Assembly (NCBI RefSeq): GCF_003150675.1 | Contig: NZ_QGGB01000003.1 | Location: 372,001-436,000, forward strand | Origin: Rhodohalobacter mucosus | GTDB lineage: Bacteria; Bacteroidota; Rhodothermia; Balneolales; Balneolaceae | Direction of reading: 5' to 3' | DNA length: 64,000 nucleotides | Part shown: positions 45,201 through 53,645 of the stretch, piece after piece | Layout: every line of letters starts with the position of its first letter | Position numbering within the stretch: the first letter of the stretch is position 1 | Notes under the pieces: generated by a model | What the model was told of the DNA's origin: nothing | Seen by the model: the letters and a program-made list of their open reading frames with translations, nothing else | The model's database searches: none | Made by a program: the position numbers and the translations under genes

Positions 45201-46920
45201 TGTATGAGACTGTTCCGGAGCGCAGTGTGGCTGTCGGCGTATCGGTCCCCGGTTCATTAAATGACAGAGCTATCGGAGTTACCTCAGTCGTAGTACCCAG
45301 ACCCGTGCCATCCTGTATTGAAAAGCGCAGATTCAGTATGGAACCCTCACCGGTAAGGTTTTCAGTTCCCGCAGCCGCAATTTGTATCACTCCGCTTTCC
45401 TCAGAAAGGGACAGCGCATAGCCGTCAGACAGCGTACCGGCCTGTTCAACCCCTTCAAACTGCAGCACAGCCGGATCGAACTGAATATCCGTTTCGAACG
45501 AGTTTGCTCCGAGCCCTGAGATGTCGGTTGTCTGTAGCGGCAGCGTAAATATATCGAGACTGCTTACATCGGTATCAGGGAACGATACGGTGACATCATT
45601 AACCACAAGGGTAGCCGGTACCGATTCAAAATTTTCACTGTCAATGGCCACAATTTCTACCGTACCCCGACGCAGTCCGGTTGCTACCCCGGTATTTTCA
45701 TCTATTGTTGCAACTTCTGTATTGGATGATCTCCAAGTATATGGTGCCGTACCGCCCGTAATCACAGAAAACTGAGTTGTTTCACCAATAGTAATCTCAG
45801 TGTCATCCTGCTGCACGTCAATCACAGGTGCATTCTGTATGGTTACAGTACCATTTGACGTAGCCGCATCAAAAGATTCATTGAACCGCGCTGAAAGAGG
45901 CGCGAAGGTTGCCGTTCCGGTTGCCTCACGCAATACCCTGAACCGAATATTCAAAAGGGAACCAGCCCCTTCGAGCGGTGTTGTACTAGCAAAAGCAAAG
46001 GATATCGTATTGTTCACTTCATTGATAACCGGGTCAGCTACCCCTTCCAGAAGCGTGCCTGCTGTTGAAAAAGACAGTATTTCAAGCTTGGTATCAGTGT
46101 ATGAAAGCGATATTTCACCTGATCTAATATCCAGTCCTGTCAAATCGGATACTTCAACCCCCACCTCTCCTTCAAGCGTCTGTGTAACCGTTGCATCACT
46201 TACCCCGACCGTAAGATCGAGCAGCGTAGCCGGCTCAACCCTGAACAAGTCCGTGGAATCTCTCTGCCCTTCTGCATCCTCGACGAAAATTTTCACGGAA
46301 CCGCTTGTGATTCCCTCCGCAAGACCCGTGGATGTCACGGTGGCAATCCCCGTATTGGATGAACTCCAGGTAACCGGTTCGGCTACATCCCCGGATACGT
46401 TGAATTGAAAAGTTTGTCCCACCACCAGGGGCGGTGACGGTGATTTGGGCGTGAGCGAAATCCCTTTGATCCGAAGTGTGCCGCTGATTGCATCAATAGC
46501 CGGTGTACCCTCATTGAATTGTGCAGTTGTTATCCCAATTACAGACTCCTGAAACTTTACCGCATCCGCCGCTATTTGTACCTGAAGGAATAGTATCACA
46601 CCCGTTCCTGTGACCGGATCTGTTGACGAGAAGGCGAATTCCCTGTTGGTTGCATTGTATTGCACATCTTTGCCCTGAAGCAGTGTCCCATCCGTTGTTA
46701 CACCCGTTATTTCAGCAATGTCTGATGAGACCGTAAACTGCCACTCTCCTGACAGCACCTGGTCTCCAGCCGTGAGTTCTGAGACAGAAACCGGCAGCAA
46801 CAGAGTGGCCCCTGCCTCTACCGTTGAATCAGGTATCGACAGCGTTACGTTCTGTGAATACGCCATCCCTCCTGTGAGCCACAGCATGAGCAGCAATATG
46901 CCTGAAAATCTGTTGATCAT
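42268..46920 (-). CDS. Secreted multidomain protein with three cohesin-like modules and T9SS sorting domain
   Basis: 1550 residues. Signal peptide 1-22; cohesin-like modules at about 25-152, 235-363 and 442-573 (patterns LSIPDSTVEAGATLLLPVSV, SLSYTDTKLEILSF, IQFDPAVLQFEG). Ig-like Big_2 domains lie between them (153-230, 365-440). Then two FN3 domains (579-675, 676-770), three invasin-like Big_1 repeats (774-1082), another FN3 and a C-terminal wrap domain. The end is a type A sorting domain (SYPNPFNPATTIHYR... to KITLIK), sending it through the type IX system to the surface. Cohesins bind dockerins; the gene just upstream encodes a dockerin. No catalytic domain is seen. Confidence 0.85.
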   Translation of the reverse strand: MINRFSGILLLMLWLTGGMAYSQNVTLSIPDSTVEAGATLLLPVSVSELTAGDQVLSGEWQFTVSSDIAEITGVTTDGTLLQGKDVQYNATNREFAFSSTDPVTGTGVILFLQVQIAADAVKFQESVIGITTAQFNEGTPAIDAISGTLRIKGISLTPKSPSPPLVVGQTFQFNVSGDVAEPVTWSSSNTGIATVTSTGLAEGITSGSVKIFVEDAEGQRDSTDLFRVEPATLLDLTVGVSDATVTQTLEGEVGVEVSDLTGLDIRSGEISLSYTDTKLEILSFSTAGTLLEGVADPVINEVNNTISFAFASTTPLEGAGSLLNIRFRVLREATGTATFAPLSARFNESFDAATSNGTVTIQNAPVIDVQQDDTEITIGETTQFSVITGGTAPYTWRSSNTEVATIDENTGVATGLRRGTVEIVAIDSENFESVPATLVVNDVTVSFPDTDVSSLDIFTLPLQTTDISGLGANSFETDIQFDPAVLQFEGVEQAGTLSDGYALSLSEESGVIQIAAAGTENLTGEGSILNLRFSIQDGTGLGTTTEVTPIALSFNEPGTDTPTATLRSGTVSYIDSSLPEKAVLSSPANGSVDVDLLPEYSWQAAAAAETYEIQISEVSDFSTLVEDQAGLTGTLYQMVNPLNELTTYYWRVRASNSSGNGPWSDAFSFTTVPGTPVPPVLTSPSDASVNVPVNANFEWESSQFSEEYFIEISEQPDFSVIAESATVSALTYQAQSLSFSTLYYWRVSGVNSQGTGDPSAVFSFTTEDDQQADIDPVASTVAATSPHVADGADASVVTVTLVDTNGDPVTGLAGNQFTISLTGSAGAGPVTETATAGIYTFEVTNSVAEQVTVTVTADGVQLNDTPSILFEAPAVIIDPAASTVAATSPHVADGADASVVTVTLVDTNGDPVTGLAGNQFTISLTGSAGAGPVTETATAGIYTFEVTNSVAEQVTVTVTADGAVLDDTPAILFEEPVLVIDSAASAVTATSPHTADGSDASLVSIALLYTNGDPASGLPQNLFDIVLTGSAVAGQISETGTAGTYSLEVTNSVAEQITVTVTVDGVQLNDTPAITFEEPLQIPEAPILVDITETASGTEIQWNAASEDFTSTYIIYRGDDIMNLQQIGTANTGTFSFQDNTLPDGISFYAISARNSEGGESGLSNSKSYVNSELIADTDWRLVSIPLSSGNVEADLATVFSYSNRYTVAESLDPASGYWIKTRTFDAETYNVSGNGLEQAVIQLNEGWNLIGAMSDTIPTSDISDPGNILSDASIFSYSNGQYEAVNELVPGAGYWIHADQSGEIELQLNLDPNMVPQGNKPASILADRHAEPSGISGELIQFRNAENSASLAIPDYGLYSNERLKYLLPPVAPDTPIDIRTEGGFSVIKFDSETRLNLTAIQFPVTIQYEGEISDTGNHFLRLRVIYSGEEVTTDLSSGQSFTLHEIPEHLSVSRIPGDEKIAESELLASYPNPFNPATTIHYRLENTSYVKVEVFDVAGRKVGVLADGVMESGEYRVRFDAQNLASGIYIVRFQNGNKLDLRKITLIK
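44036..44586 (-). repeat. Two identical 242-bp blocks within the cohesin gene
   Basis: 44036-44277 and 44345-44586 read identically, 309 bp apart (one Big_1 module of 103 codons). A third module next to them (to about 43700) has diverged. This is a recent in-frame duplication and a likely site for repeat-number change. Confidence 0.88.
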
Positions 46921-46953
46921 TCGGTTCTCCGTTTCATTGACAGATTGCTGCGA

Positions 46954-49900
46954 TTATTTGATGAGAGTCATGCGTTTTACATCAGAAAATGCTTTTCCAT
47001 TGGCACCGCTCACGTCAATTCTATAGAAGTACACCCCGCTGGCTACATCCAGGGCATTCCACTCGAGCTGATAACTGCCTGCATTTTGAACCTGATTATT
47101 CACAAGCACCGCCACCTGCTGTCCGATTGAGTTGAAGACCCTCACCGATACTTCTCCTGAAACAGGCAGTTTATACCGAATACTGGTAACCGGGTTGAAA
47201 GGGTTCGGGAAGTTTTGGTCGAGTGAAAAGATTTCGGGAATCTGGGCAGCTTCAATCTCTTCCGAGAATCCTTCCTCGGCATGCGAGGTAAGGTCCATTT
47301 CGTTCATGACCAGGCTGGTAATTTCAAACTGAGAGGCGTCCGGAGTCACTCCATCCTTCAGGTGGAACCGGATATGATACGCGTCCACCCGGTTTTCAAT
47401 GGGACTGACACCCGCAAGCGCCCATGCAAGTTTCCCTTCTCCCTCGTTTCTGAGGTCTGTCCAGTCGGCCAGTTCAGGGCTCGAGATCATTTCAACGGAA
47501 GCTATCTCATCGGCAGGATAGTTAAGTTTTAGAAGCCCGCCCAAAAGATTGAGTTTTCCTTTCGATGAGATCACAATGTCATAGTATGCATCCGTGATTT
47601 CGGTCGAAACCTCATAAACCTCTTCCGGTTCGAAAGCGGGAAGCTTGCCGGCGCCAGGGAATCCGGTAATAATATCCACGACGAACTGCAGTATGAAGGA
47701 AGCGTCCTGAGACGTGATTGTGCCGTTTCCTGACACATCGGCTGCGGCCAGCTGTGTGGATTCAAGGGTAATCAAATCCACCAGGTACTGCAGGATAAGG
47801 GACGCATCAAAAGCGGAGATATCCCCGTTTTCGCTTACATCGCCCAGCAGTACGCCGGTTCGATCGGTGAGGAACGGACGATAAGTTACCTCATTGGAGC
47901 CACTGATTAAGATTCGGTTTCCAAGTCCATCGAGGTTCAGATCCGGCCCCTGGTCTACAAAAGGCCCGGTTGCATCTCCCCAGTAATTATCTGTGGCGGT
48001 TACATCTCTGAAAACATAGAGTCCCGCATCATCGTTATCGTAAATATTGTTCAGCTGAAGTACGGGATCACCTGAGTTACCAGAGACATATATTCCATAT
48101 CGGTTTGAATGGATATCCGAATTTCTGATTGTTGGAATCGCAGTATCATTTGTGAATACACCGTACACAGAATTTGAAGAAAATCCGGATTCAAATATCG
48201 CATCGCTGTTATCAAAGTAGAGATTCCGGTCGCCATAACGTACAATGACATTTTGCAACAGGGAGGCACTCGAACCATCATCACGAAACCACAAATGATC
48301 CCAGTTATTTCGTCCAGGAAGAGTAGTATTAGAATCTTTATTCGTATCCCCTCCGAATGTATCATCCCGCACTGATGTGAAGACGATCTTATTCTCCTCA
48401 AGCCCGGCTGCATTCAGCTCGCCCTGGATGTACATATAGTCGTTTGTGGAAGTGTGCCCCAGTTTAAAAACGGTGCCCGGTGCAACTTCAACCCTGTTTC
48501 CTGAATTGATGTAAGTAGTTCTGTTTATTGGTATATATACCGGGTTCGTGTAGGACTCCGGCCAGTTAAATCCAAGTTTACCGTTCAGGCTGAGATTACT
48601 TTGAGTGTACAGAGCGATTGCATCCTGATAGGTGTGAGTTCCGATTGTATTTCCGCTGTAGGTCGTCCCGTCAATGTTCGGGCCGCTCTCAACGGAAAGC
48701 TCTCCCAGCAACCCGATTGGAAACTCATTGTTTTCAAAAACATTATCTGTGATAATCGCTCTGGAGACTATTGCACCCGTACCATTGGAATGTCCGTTGA
48801 AGCTATTGCCTGAGATGGTCAGGGTTTCTTCTGTGGCTATACCTGAAAGCCTGGCAAGTATTCCATGGGAAACATTATTTTCAATTGTATTGAACTGGAT
48901 CGTTACCGGTATGGAAGATCTTTCGATATTTACACCAATCGAATTACCGCTGATTGTGCTATTAGAAATTTCCGGAAATGATGCTCCGTCACCGGATGAC
49001 TGGGCCAATAATCCTGCATAAAAGGTATTGGTTCCCCCGTTGCCTGTGATTTCAGAATTACGAATGGTAACCCGGGCTACAAATCCATTATTGCTGTTTC
49101 CATCACTTATCTCAACGCCACTATTTCCGTTGTTTGTTGCCCGAAGACCATCAAAAATTAATGCTGATTCACGGGCCTGAATCCCGTCTCGCTGGGCGTT
49201 TTCTACCCGCACATTCTGGAATGTATTGACGTAGTCATACGCCGGTGGTGACCCGCCAAAGGAGCCGAACTGAATTCCAGTACTTGCATAGCGAACATAG
49301 ACCTCGGTTAAAACCGAGTTAACTGTATTTCCACCATTAAAACTTATTCCACCCCAGTTACCGGGAGCCGGATCTGCTGTATCGGAAGCTTGATTTACAG
49401 CACCTCCATAGGCGTTATCTCGAAGTGAGGTAAATACTATGGGTGAAATCGGACTGCCTTCAGCATTCAACTCACCCTGGACAAGAAAACTCCTGTTGGA
49501 AAGACTGTTCAATGCTTTAATTGTAACCCCACCGGAGATGTTTAAGACACCACCGCTGCCAACAGCAGGACTGCTAATGCTGGCTAAAATGTATGTGGGA
49601 TTTGTAAATGCCTGCGGGACAACTGTACTAAGCAGTCCGTCCAGGTCATTGGCATAAATGGCGACCGCATTATTGTAGGTATTATTGGTAAAAACATTCC
49701 CATCAACACCGACTCCATCCGTATAAATGTGCCCCAAACGCTTCCAAGCTCCAACTCCAAAGCGGTTTCCATCAAACGTATTATCGATAAATCGGGCACG
49801 GCTACTCACAACACCGGATTCTGCATTGTTCAAAAACTGATTTCCAGCAAAAAGAACGTCTTCAGCCACATTAGCTGATTCTATTAATACTCCGTGACTT

Positions 49901-52785
49901 GTGCTGGTCTCAATTACATTCCCAATAAGGCTTACAGGGATGCTTGGGTTATTCATTCGAACCCCGATCGAATTACCGCTGATGGTACTGTTAGAGATTT
50001 CAGGAAATGCGGCTCCGTCGCCGGATGACTGGGCCAACAATCCTGCAAAAAAGGTATTGGTTCCCCCGTTACCTGTGATTTCAGAATTACGAATGGTAAC
50101 CCGGGCTACAAATCCATTATTGCCGTTTCCATCACTTATCTCAACGCCACTATTTCCGTTGTTTGTTGCCCGAAGACCATCAAAAATCAACGCCGATTCA
50201 CGGGCCTGAATCCCATCACGACTTGAGTTATCCACCCAGATATTCTGGAATGTATTTACATATTCATAGGCCGGCGGAGACCCTCCAAAGGAACCAAACC
50301 GAATACCGGTACCGGCATATCGAATATAAACCTCTGTAAGTACTGAATTAAGAGTACTTCCACCATTAAATTCAATACCACCCCAATTCCCACGAGCAGG
50401 GTCCGCAGTGTCATTAGCATTGTTTACTTCGCCTCCATAAGTATTGTCACGAAGAGAAGTAAAAACAATTGGAGAAACAGGACTGCCTTCAGCGTTCATC
50501 TCTCCCTGAACAAGGAAGCTCCTGTTGGACAAACTGTTTAACGCCTTGACCGTTACCCCGGCGGAGATGTTCAAAACACCACTGCTACCCACTGCAGGAC
50601 TGCTTATTCCAGCAAGAATATATGTTGGATTGGGAAAGCTCTGTGGAACGACATCACTTAGGAGTCCGTCTAATTCAGTTCCGTAAAGAGCTACAGCATT
50701 TGGATATGTATTATTTGTAAAGGTATTCGAATCGACTCCACTGCCATCGGTATATACATGTCCCAGATTTTTCCAGGCACCGATTCCAAAACGATTGCCT
50801 TCAAACGTATTATTTATGAATGTAGCTCGGGAAGACAGAATTCCGCTCTGTCCATTGTTCAGAATAGTATTATCTTCAAAGACTATTTGTTCCACAGGCT
50901 GACTATGGGATAAATTAATTCCATGCCCCCCATTTCCTTCAATAGTATTATTAAAATAGTTCTGTGCAGCAATAGTCTCTTTTGATACTGCATTCTCAAT
51001 AAGCAATCCATTCTGCCCGTTATTTGTAATGGTGGAGTTTTGAACTATTGAAATACGAGTTCCGAATCGACTGGTTGTGCCATCTATCCATAACCCGTTA
51101 CTATTATTTCCATCAATTGTGACAAAGTCCAATGAGATAATTTTCTCCACTGTAGCTGAACGAGAATACAAACCATTTCCATCATTTAGAGATAGATTTC
51201 CTCCCTTAAAATCCGCAGCTACATCAAGCAGATAAACACCATTACCGGTATTATCTACAGAACCAATTTGTGTCCAGGACAATGTTTGATCAACAGTCGC
51301 ATAAATTCCATTCCCTGCATTTTGCGATACTACTATATTTGACAATACGGTAGCGGCATTCAGAAAAAGAACTCCGTTATTGCTCGCGCTACCGCCATAG
51401 CGTATATTTGTATAAGATAACGAGCTGCCTGAGGTACTCTCTATGTCGATAATTACCCAGTCATCCGGAGCAGGGAGCGTGGCATCCCCATCCCCATTGG
51501 AATCGCCGCCGGCCGCATCATCCCTCTCGGATGTAAAGATGACCAGATTGGATGCAGTTCCGTTGGACAACAGATTACCGCTAACCGTCATCGTCACACC
51601 AGATGCAAACTTGACAATGGTTCCAGCTTCGATGGTCAGTGTAGCACTTACTGTAATATTATTTAGAACGTGATAGACATTCCCCGCTGACCAGGTTGTG
51701 TTCGCGGTGATATCTGCAGATACTTCCGTAACCGGAAGGTCCGTTGCCCCATACCTCCAGGGCGCGTACAGAATATTGTCTGTAATGGCATCCCCTGTTC
51801 CGGATGGGTTGGAGTCCACAGTGGGACCTAAGGAGCTTCCCCAGAAGTTGAGCCGGGCATCGAGTGTATTTGAACCGAGATTCTCGGCACCGAAGGTGGT
51901 GTTTCCTGAAATAGTATTATCTGTAATAACAGGAGCTGTGGCACCTACTTCAATGACCTGAATCCCCACATCGTTATTGATAATCTGGTTGCTTGTGATC
52001 TCCGGAGAACCCCCATTGTCAATCAGAATACCAACCGGATTGGCTTCAATATTGTTTTCGTTGATCGTAGCATTGGAATTTAAGGGTACACGTATCCCTC
52101 CTACACCATTGTTGGTGATATTACTGTTTTGCACGGAATAGCCGAGGCTAAGATCCGTAAAGACTCCAAATTCAGCATTATTCGAGATGTCAGAGCCGGA
52201 GATAATAGGGTTCGATGCACGCAGGTTAATTCCATGCACAGCACTATTACGGATAATGGCGTTGGATATATTGACACTGAAAGCACCCGTTGTGTAGAAA
52301 ATCATGCCTGTTCTGGAACTGCCGGCACCATATTCAACGGTAACATAGTCCATCACAGATCCGACAGGGTTGGTGTTTCGAAACTCAATAGATCCCCAGT
52401 CGCCTGGTGCGGGTGTTAAAGATGAGGATGTAAATAGGATTATGTTCCCTTCCATACCGTCAGCTACAAGAGCCCCATCCACAAGCAGGGATGCTCCGCT
52501 GTCGAACTGAACGGTAACACCCGGATCAATGGTAAGTGTGGCCCCCTCTGCCACGCTGATCGTGTTTTGAACCGTTACTGGGCTATCGGCTGTCGTCCAG
52601 GTCGTATTGGCTGCGATATCCGTACTGACCGTCAGCTGGGCAAAACTCTGTGCAGACCACACCAACAGAAAACCGAAGAGCAGCAAAATTTTTCTGAACC
52701 GCTTTAATTGAAGGCATTCAATAAGGTTCAAATTTATTTTTTTGAGAAATAAAGGGACAGAATTCTCTGATCTTGATTCACTCAT
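46954..52785 (-). CDS. Giant beta-helix surface protein with dockerin and T9SS sorting domain
   Basis: 1943 residues. N-terminal signal (hydrophobic 32-49, ending SFAQ), preceded by a 30-residue basic lead. Residues about 60-1640 are right-handed parallel beta-helix coils (NosD/pectate-lyase-like; many NNxxG and GNxFxxN turns). A type I dockerin (1648-1705) has two calcium loops, DVSENGDISAFD and DVSGNGTITSQD. A cohesin-like fold of about 110 residues comes next (GLLKLNYPADEIASVEMI). The end is a type A sorting domain (QNFPNPFNPVTSIRYK to MTLIK). It has no catalytic residues I can identify. It is probably adhesive or polysaccharide-binding. It is 33 bp upstream of the cohesin gene. Confidence 0.87.
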   Translation of the reverse strand: MSESRSENSVPLFLKKINLNLIECLQLKRFRKILLLFGFLLVWSAQSFAQLTVSTDIAANTTWTTADSPVTVQNTISVAEGATLTIDPGVTVQFDSGASLLVDGALVADGMEGNIILFTSSSLTPAPGDWGSIEFRNTNPVGSVMDYVTVEYGAGSSRTGMIFYTTGAFSVNISNAIIRNSAVHGINLRASNPIISGSDISNNAEFGVFTDLSLGYSVQNSNITNNGVGGIRVPLNSNATINENNIEANPVGILIDNGGSPEITSNQIINNDVGIQVIEVGATAPVITDNTISGNTTFGAENLGSNTLDARLNFWGSSLGPTVDSNPSGTGDAITDNILYAPWRYGATDLPVTEVSADITANTTWSAGNVYHVLNNITVSATLTIEAGTIVKFASGVTMTVSGNLLSNGTASNLVIFTSERDDAAGGDSNGDGDATLPAPDDWVIIDIESTSGSSLSYTNIRYGGSASNNGVLFLNAATVLSNIVVSQNAGNGIYATVDQTLSWTQIGSVDNTGNGVYLLDVAADFKGGNLSLNDGNGLYSRSATVEKIISLDFVTIDGNNSNGLWIDGTTSRFGTRISIVQNSTITNNGQNGLLIENAVSKETIAAQNYFNNTIEGNGGHGINLSHSQPVEQIVFEDNTILNNGQSGILSSRATFINNTFEGNRFGIGAWKNLGHVYTDGSGVDSNTFTNNTYPNAVALYGTELDGLLSDVVPQSFPNPTYILAGISSPAVGSSGVLNISAGVTVKALNSLSNRSFLVQGEMNAEGSPVSPIVFTSLRDNTYGGEVNNANDTADPARGNWGGIEFNGGSTLNSVLTEVYIRYAGTGIRFGSFGGSPPAYEYVNTFQNIWVDNSSRDGIQARESALIFDGLRATNNGNSGVEISDGNGNNGFVARVTIRNSEITGNGGTNTFFAGLLAQSSGDGAAFPEISNSTISGNSIGVRMNNPSIPVSLIGNVIETSTSHGVLIESANVAEDVLFAGNQFLNNAESGVVSSRARFIDNTFDGNRFGVGAWKRLGHIYTDGVGVDGNVFTNNTYNNAVAIYANDLDGLLSTVVPQAFTNPTYILASISSPAVGSGGVLNISGGVTIKALNSLSNRSFLVQGELNAEGSPISPIVFTSLRDNAYGGAVNQASDTADPAPGNWGGISFNGGNTVNSVLTEVYVRYASTGIQFGSFGGSPPAYDYVNTFQNVRVENAQRDGIQARESALIFDGLRATNNGNSGVEISDGNSNNGFVARVTIRNSEITGNGGTNTFYAGLLAQSSGDGASFPEISNSTISGNSIGVNIERSSIPVTIQFNTIENNVSHGILARLSGIATEETLTISGNSFNGHSNGTGAIVSRAIITDNVFENNEFPIGLLGELSVESGPNIDGTTYSGNTIGTHTYQDAIALYTQSNLSLNGKLGFNWPESYTNPVYIPINRTTYINSGNRVEVAPGTVFKLGHTSTNDYMYIQGELNAAGLEENKIVFTSVRDDTFGGDTNKDSNTTLPGRNNWDHLWFRDDGSSASLLQNVIVRYGDRNLYFDNSDAIFESGFSSNSVYGVFTNDTAIPTIRNSDIHSNRYGIYVSGNSGDPVLQLNNIYDNDDAGLYVFRDVTATDNYWGDATGPFVDQGPDLNLDGLGNRILISGSNEVTYRPFLTDRTGVLLGDVSENGDISAFDASLILQYLVDLITLESTQLAAADVSGNGTITSQDASFILQFVVDIITGFPGAGKLPAFEPEEVYEVSTEITDAYYDIVISSKGKLNLLGGLLKLNYPADEIASVEMISSPELADWTDLRNEGEGKLAWALAGVSPIENRVDAYHIRFHLKDGVTPDASQFEITSLVMNEMDLTSHAEEGFSEEIEAAQIPEIFSLDQNFPNPFNPVTSIRYKLPVSGEVSVRVFNSIGQQVAVLVNNQVQNAGSYQLEWNALDVASGVYFYRIDVSGANGKAFSDVKRMTLIK
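47671..47844 (-). other. Dockerin module within the beta-helix gene
   Basis: Codes for residues 1648-1705. Both F-hand loops keep Asp1, Ser3, Asn5, Gly6 and Asp12, with hydrophobic helices (LILQYLVDLI and FILQFVVDII). This is the classic duplicated dockerin plan. Confidence 0.82.
48941..50900 (-). repeat. Internal ~1029-bp tandem duplication in the beta-helix gene
   Basis: The stretch starting GAATTACCGCTGAT at 48941 recurs at 49970, an offset of 1029 bp (343 codons). The two copies share long nearly identical runs (for example around 49041-49160 and 50070-50189). The encoded units read alike, including ALIFDGLRATNNGNSGVEIS. A partial third, more diverged unit continues toward 51 kb. Confidence 0.85.
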
Positions 52786-52988
52786 CTGTCAATTACCCGC
52801 AGTTTGATTATAAATTCAGGCTACTGAGGGTTTCATTCTTCATCCGCCAACAATAATCACAGGTAAACAAGAGAAACCCCGGCCTTTATTGAGGTATGCG
52901 GATTTTATCTCACACTCTTGTCATTCAACGGAATATTTTTTTTTGCTTCTTCGGATTTATCCATAAAGATGAGGCAAACTGAAGCTGT

Positions 52989-53543
52989 TTACCCTTTTAA
53001 CTCTTTGTGAAGCCAGCCACGGGCTTTGGCCCAGTCGCGGTTCACGGTACTTTCGGAGATACCGAGTACCTCTGAGATCTCATTGATGTTCATTCCACCG
53101 AAAAATTTCATCGTTACAACGCTGCTGAGGCGTGAATTCAGTTTTGCAAGCCGGTCGAGAGCTTCATCAATATCCAGAAGTTCGTTCACCATCTGCCTGT
53201 CGCGGCTGAACATTTCATCCACATACGTTTTCCTTTCCGGGTTGCCCCCCCTTTTATCGGCGCTCTTTTTTCTCGCATGATCAATAAGTACCTGCCGCAT
53301 ACAGTTGGAAGCAATAGCCAGAAAGTGGCTTTTGTCGTTAAAGCTGATTTCGGACTGGTTCACCATTTTCAGATACGTTTCGTGCACCAATTCGGTCCTG
53401 GAGTAGGTAAGATTCGGGTTCTCCTGACGTATTTTATACGTAGCCATCCGTTTCAGTTCATCATAGACAATGGCATAGATATCGTCATAGACATCCTGGC
53501 CGTCGCGCATTTTATCAATCAGAACAGATATTTTTTCGCTCAT
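52989..53543 (-). CDS. ECF RNA polymerase sigma factor (TIGR02999-like)
   Basis: 184 residues. Region 2 (MRDGQDVYDDIYAIVYDELKRMA to TELVHETYLKM; helix FLAIASNCMRQVLIDHARKK) and region 4 HTH (MKFFGGMNINEISEVLGISESTVNRDWAKARGWLHKEL) are complete. It matches the group often paired with Ser/Thr kinases rather than anti-sigma factors. None is encoded beside it here. It is 103 bp downstream of the TPR gene and 204 bp upstream of the beta-helix gene, all on the same strand. A role in switching these surface genes is plausible but only inferred. Confidence 0.9.
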   Translation of the reverse strand: MSEKISVLIDKMRDGQDVYDDIYAIVYDELKRMATYKIRQENPNLTYSRTELVHETYLKMVNQSEISFNDKSHFLAIASNCMRQVLIDHARKKSADKRGGNPERKTYVDEMFSRDRQMVNELLDIDEALDRLAKLNSRLSSVVTMKFFGGMNINEISEVLGISESTVNRDWAKARGWLHKELKG

Positions 53544-53645
53544 TTCGCCCTATAGATTTTTTTAAAAAATAGACGATCTGAGCTAAACTGCCAATCTAAA
53601 TTTTCTAATTCGAAAGAGAGCCCAATTCAACGGATAAGCCATGCA

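Noticed and set aside
45800-46408. Plus-strand frame of 202 codons inside the cohesin gene
   Set aside because: Ser/Val/Thr-rich composition typical of the complement of repetitive beta-domain DNA; the minus strand has the supported protein.
42268-52785. Cellulosome for plant polysaccharide breakdown
   Set aside because: No glycoside hydrolase or carbohydrate-binding module is recognisable in the window; only the assembly modules are seen.
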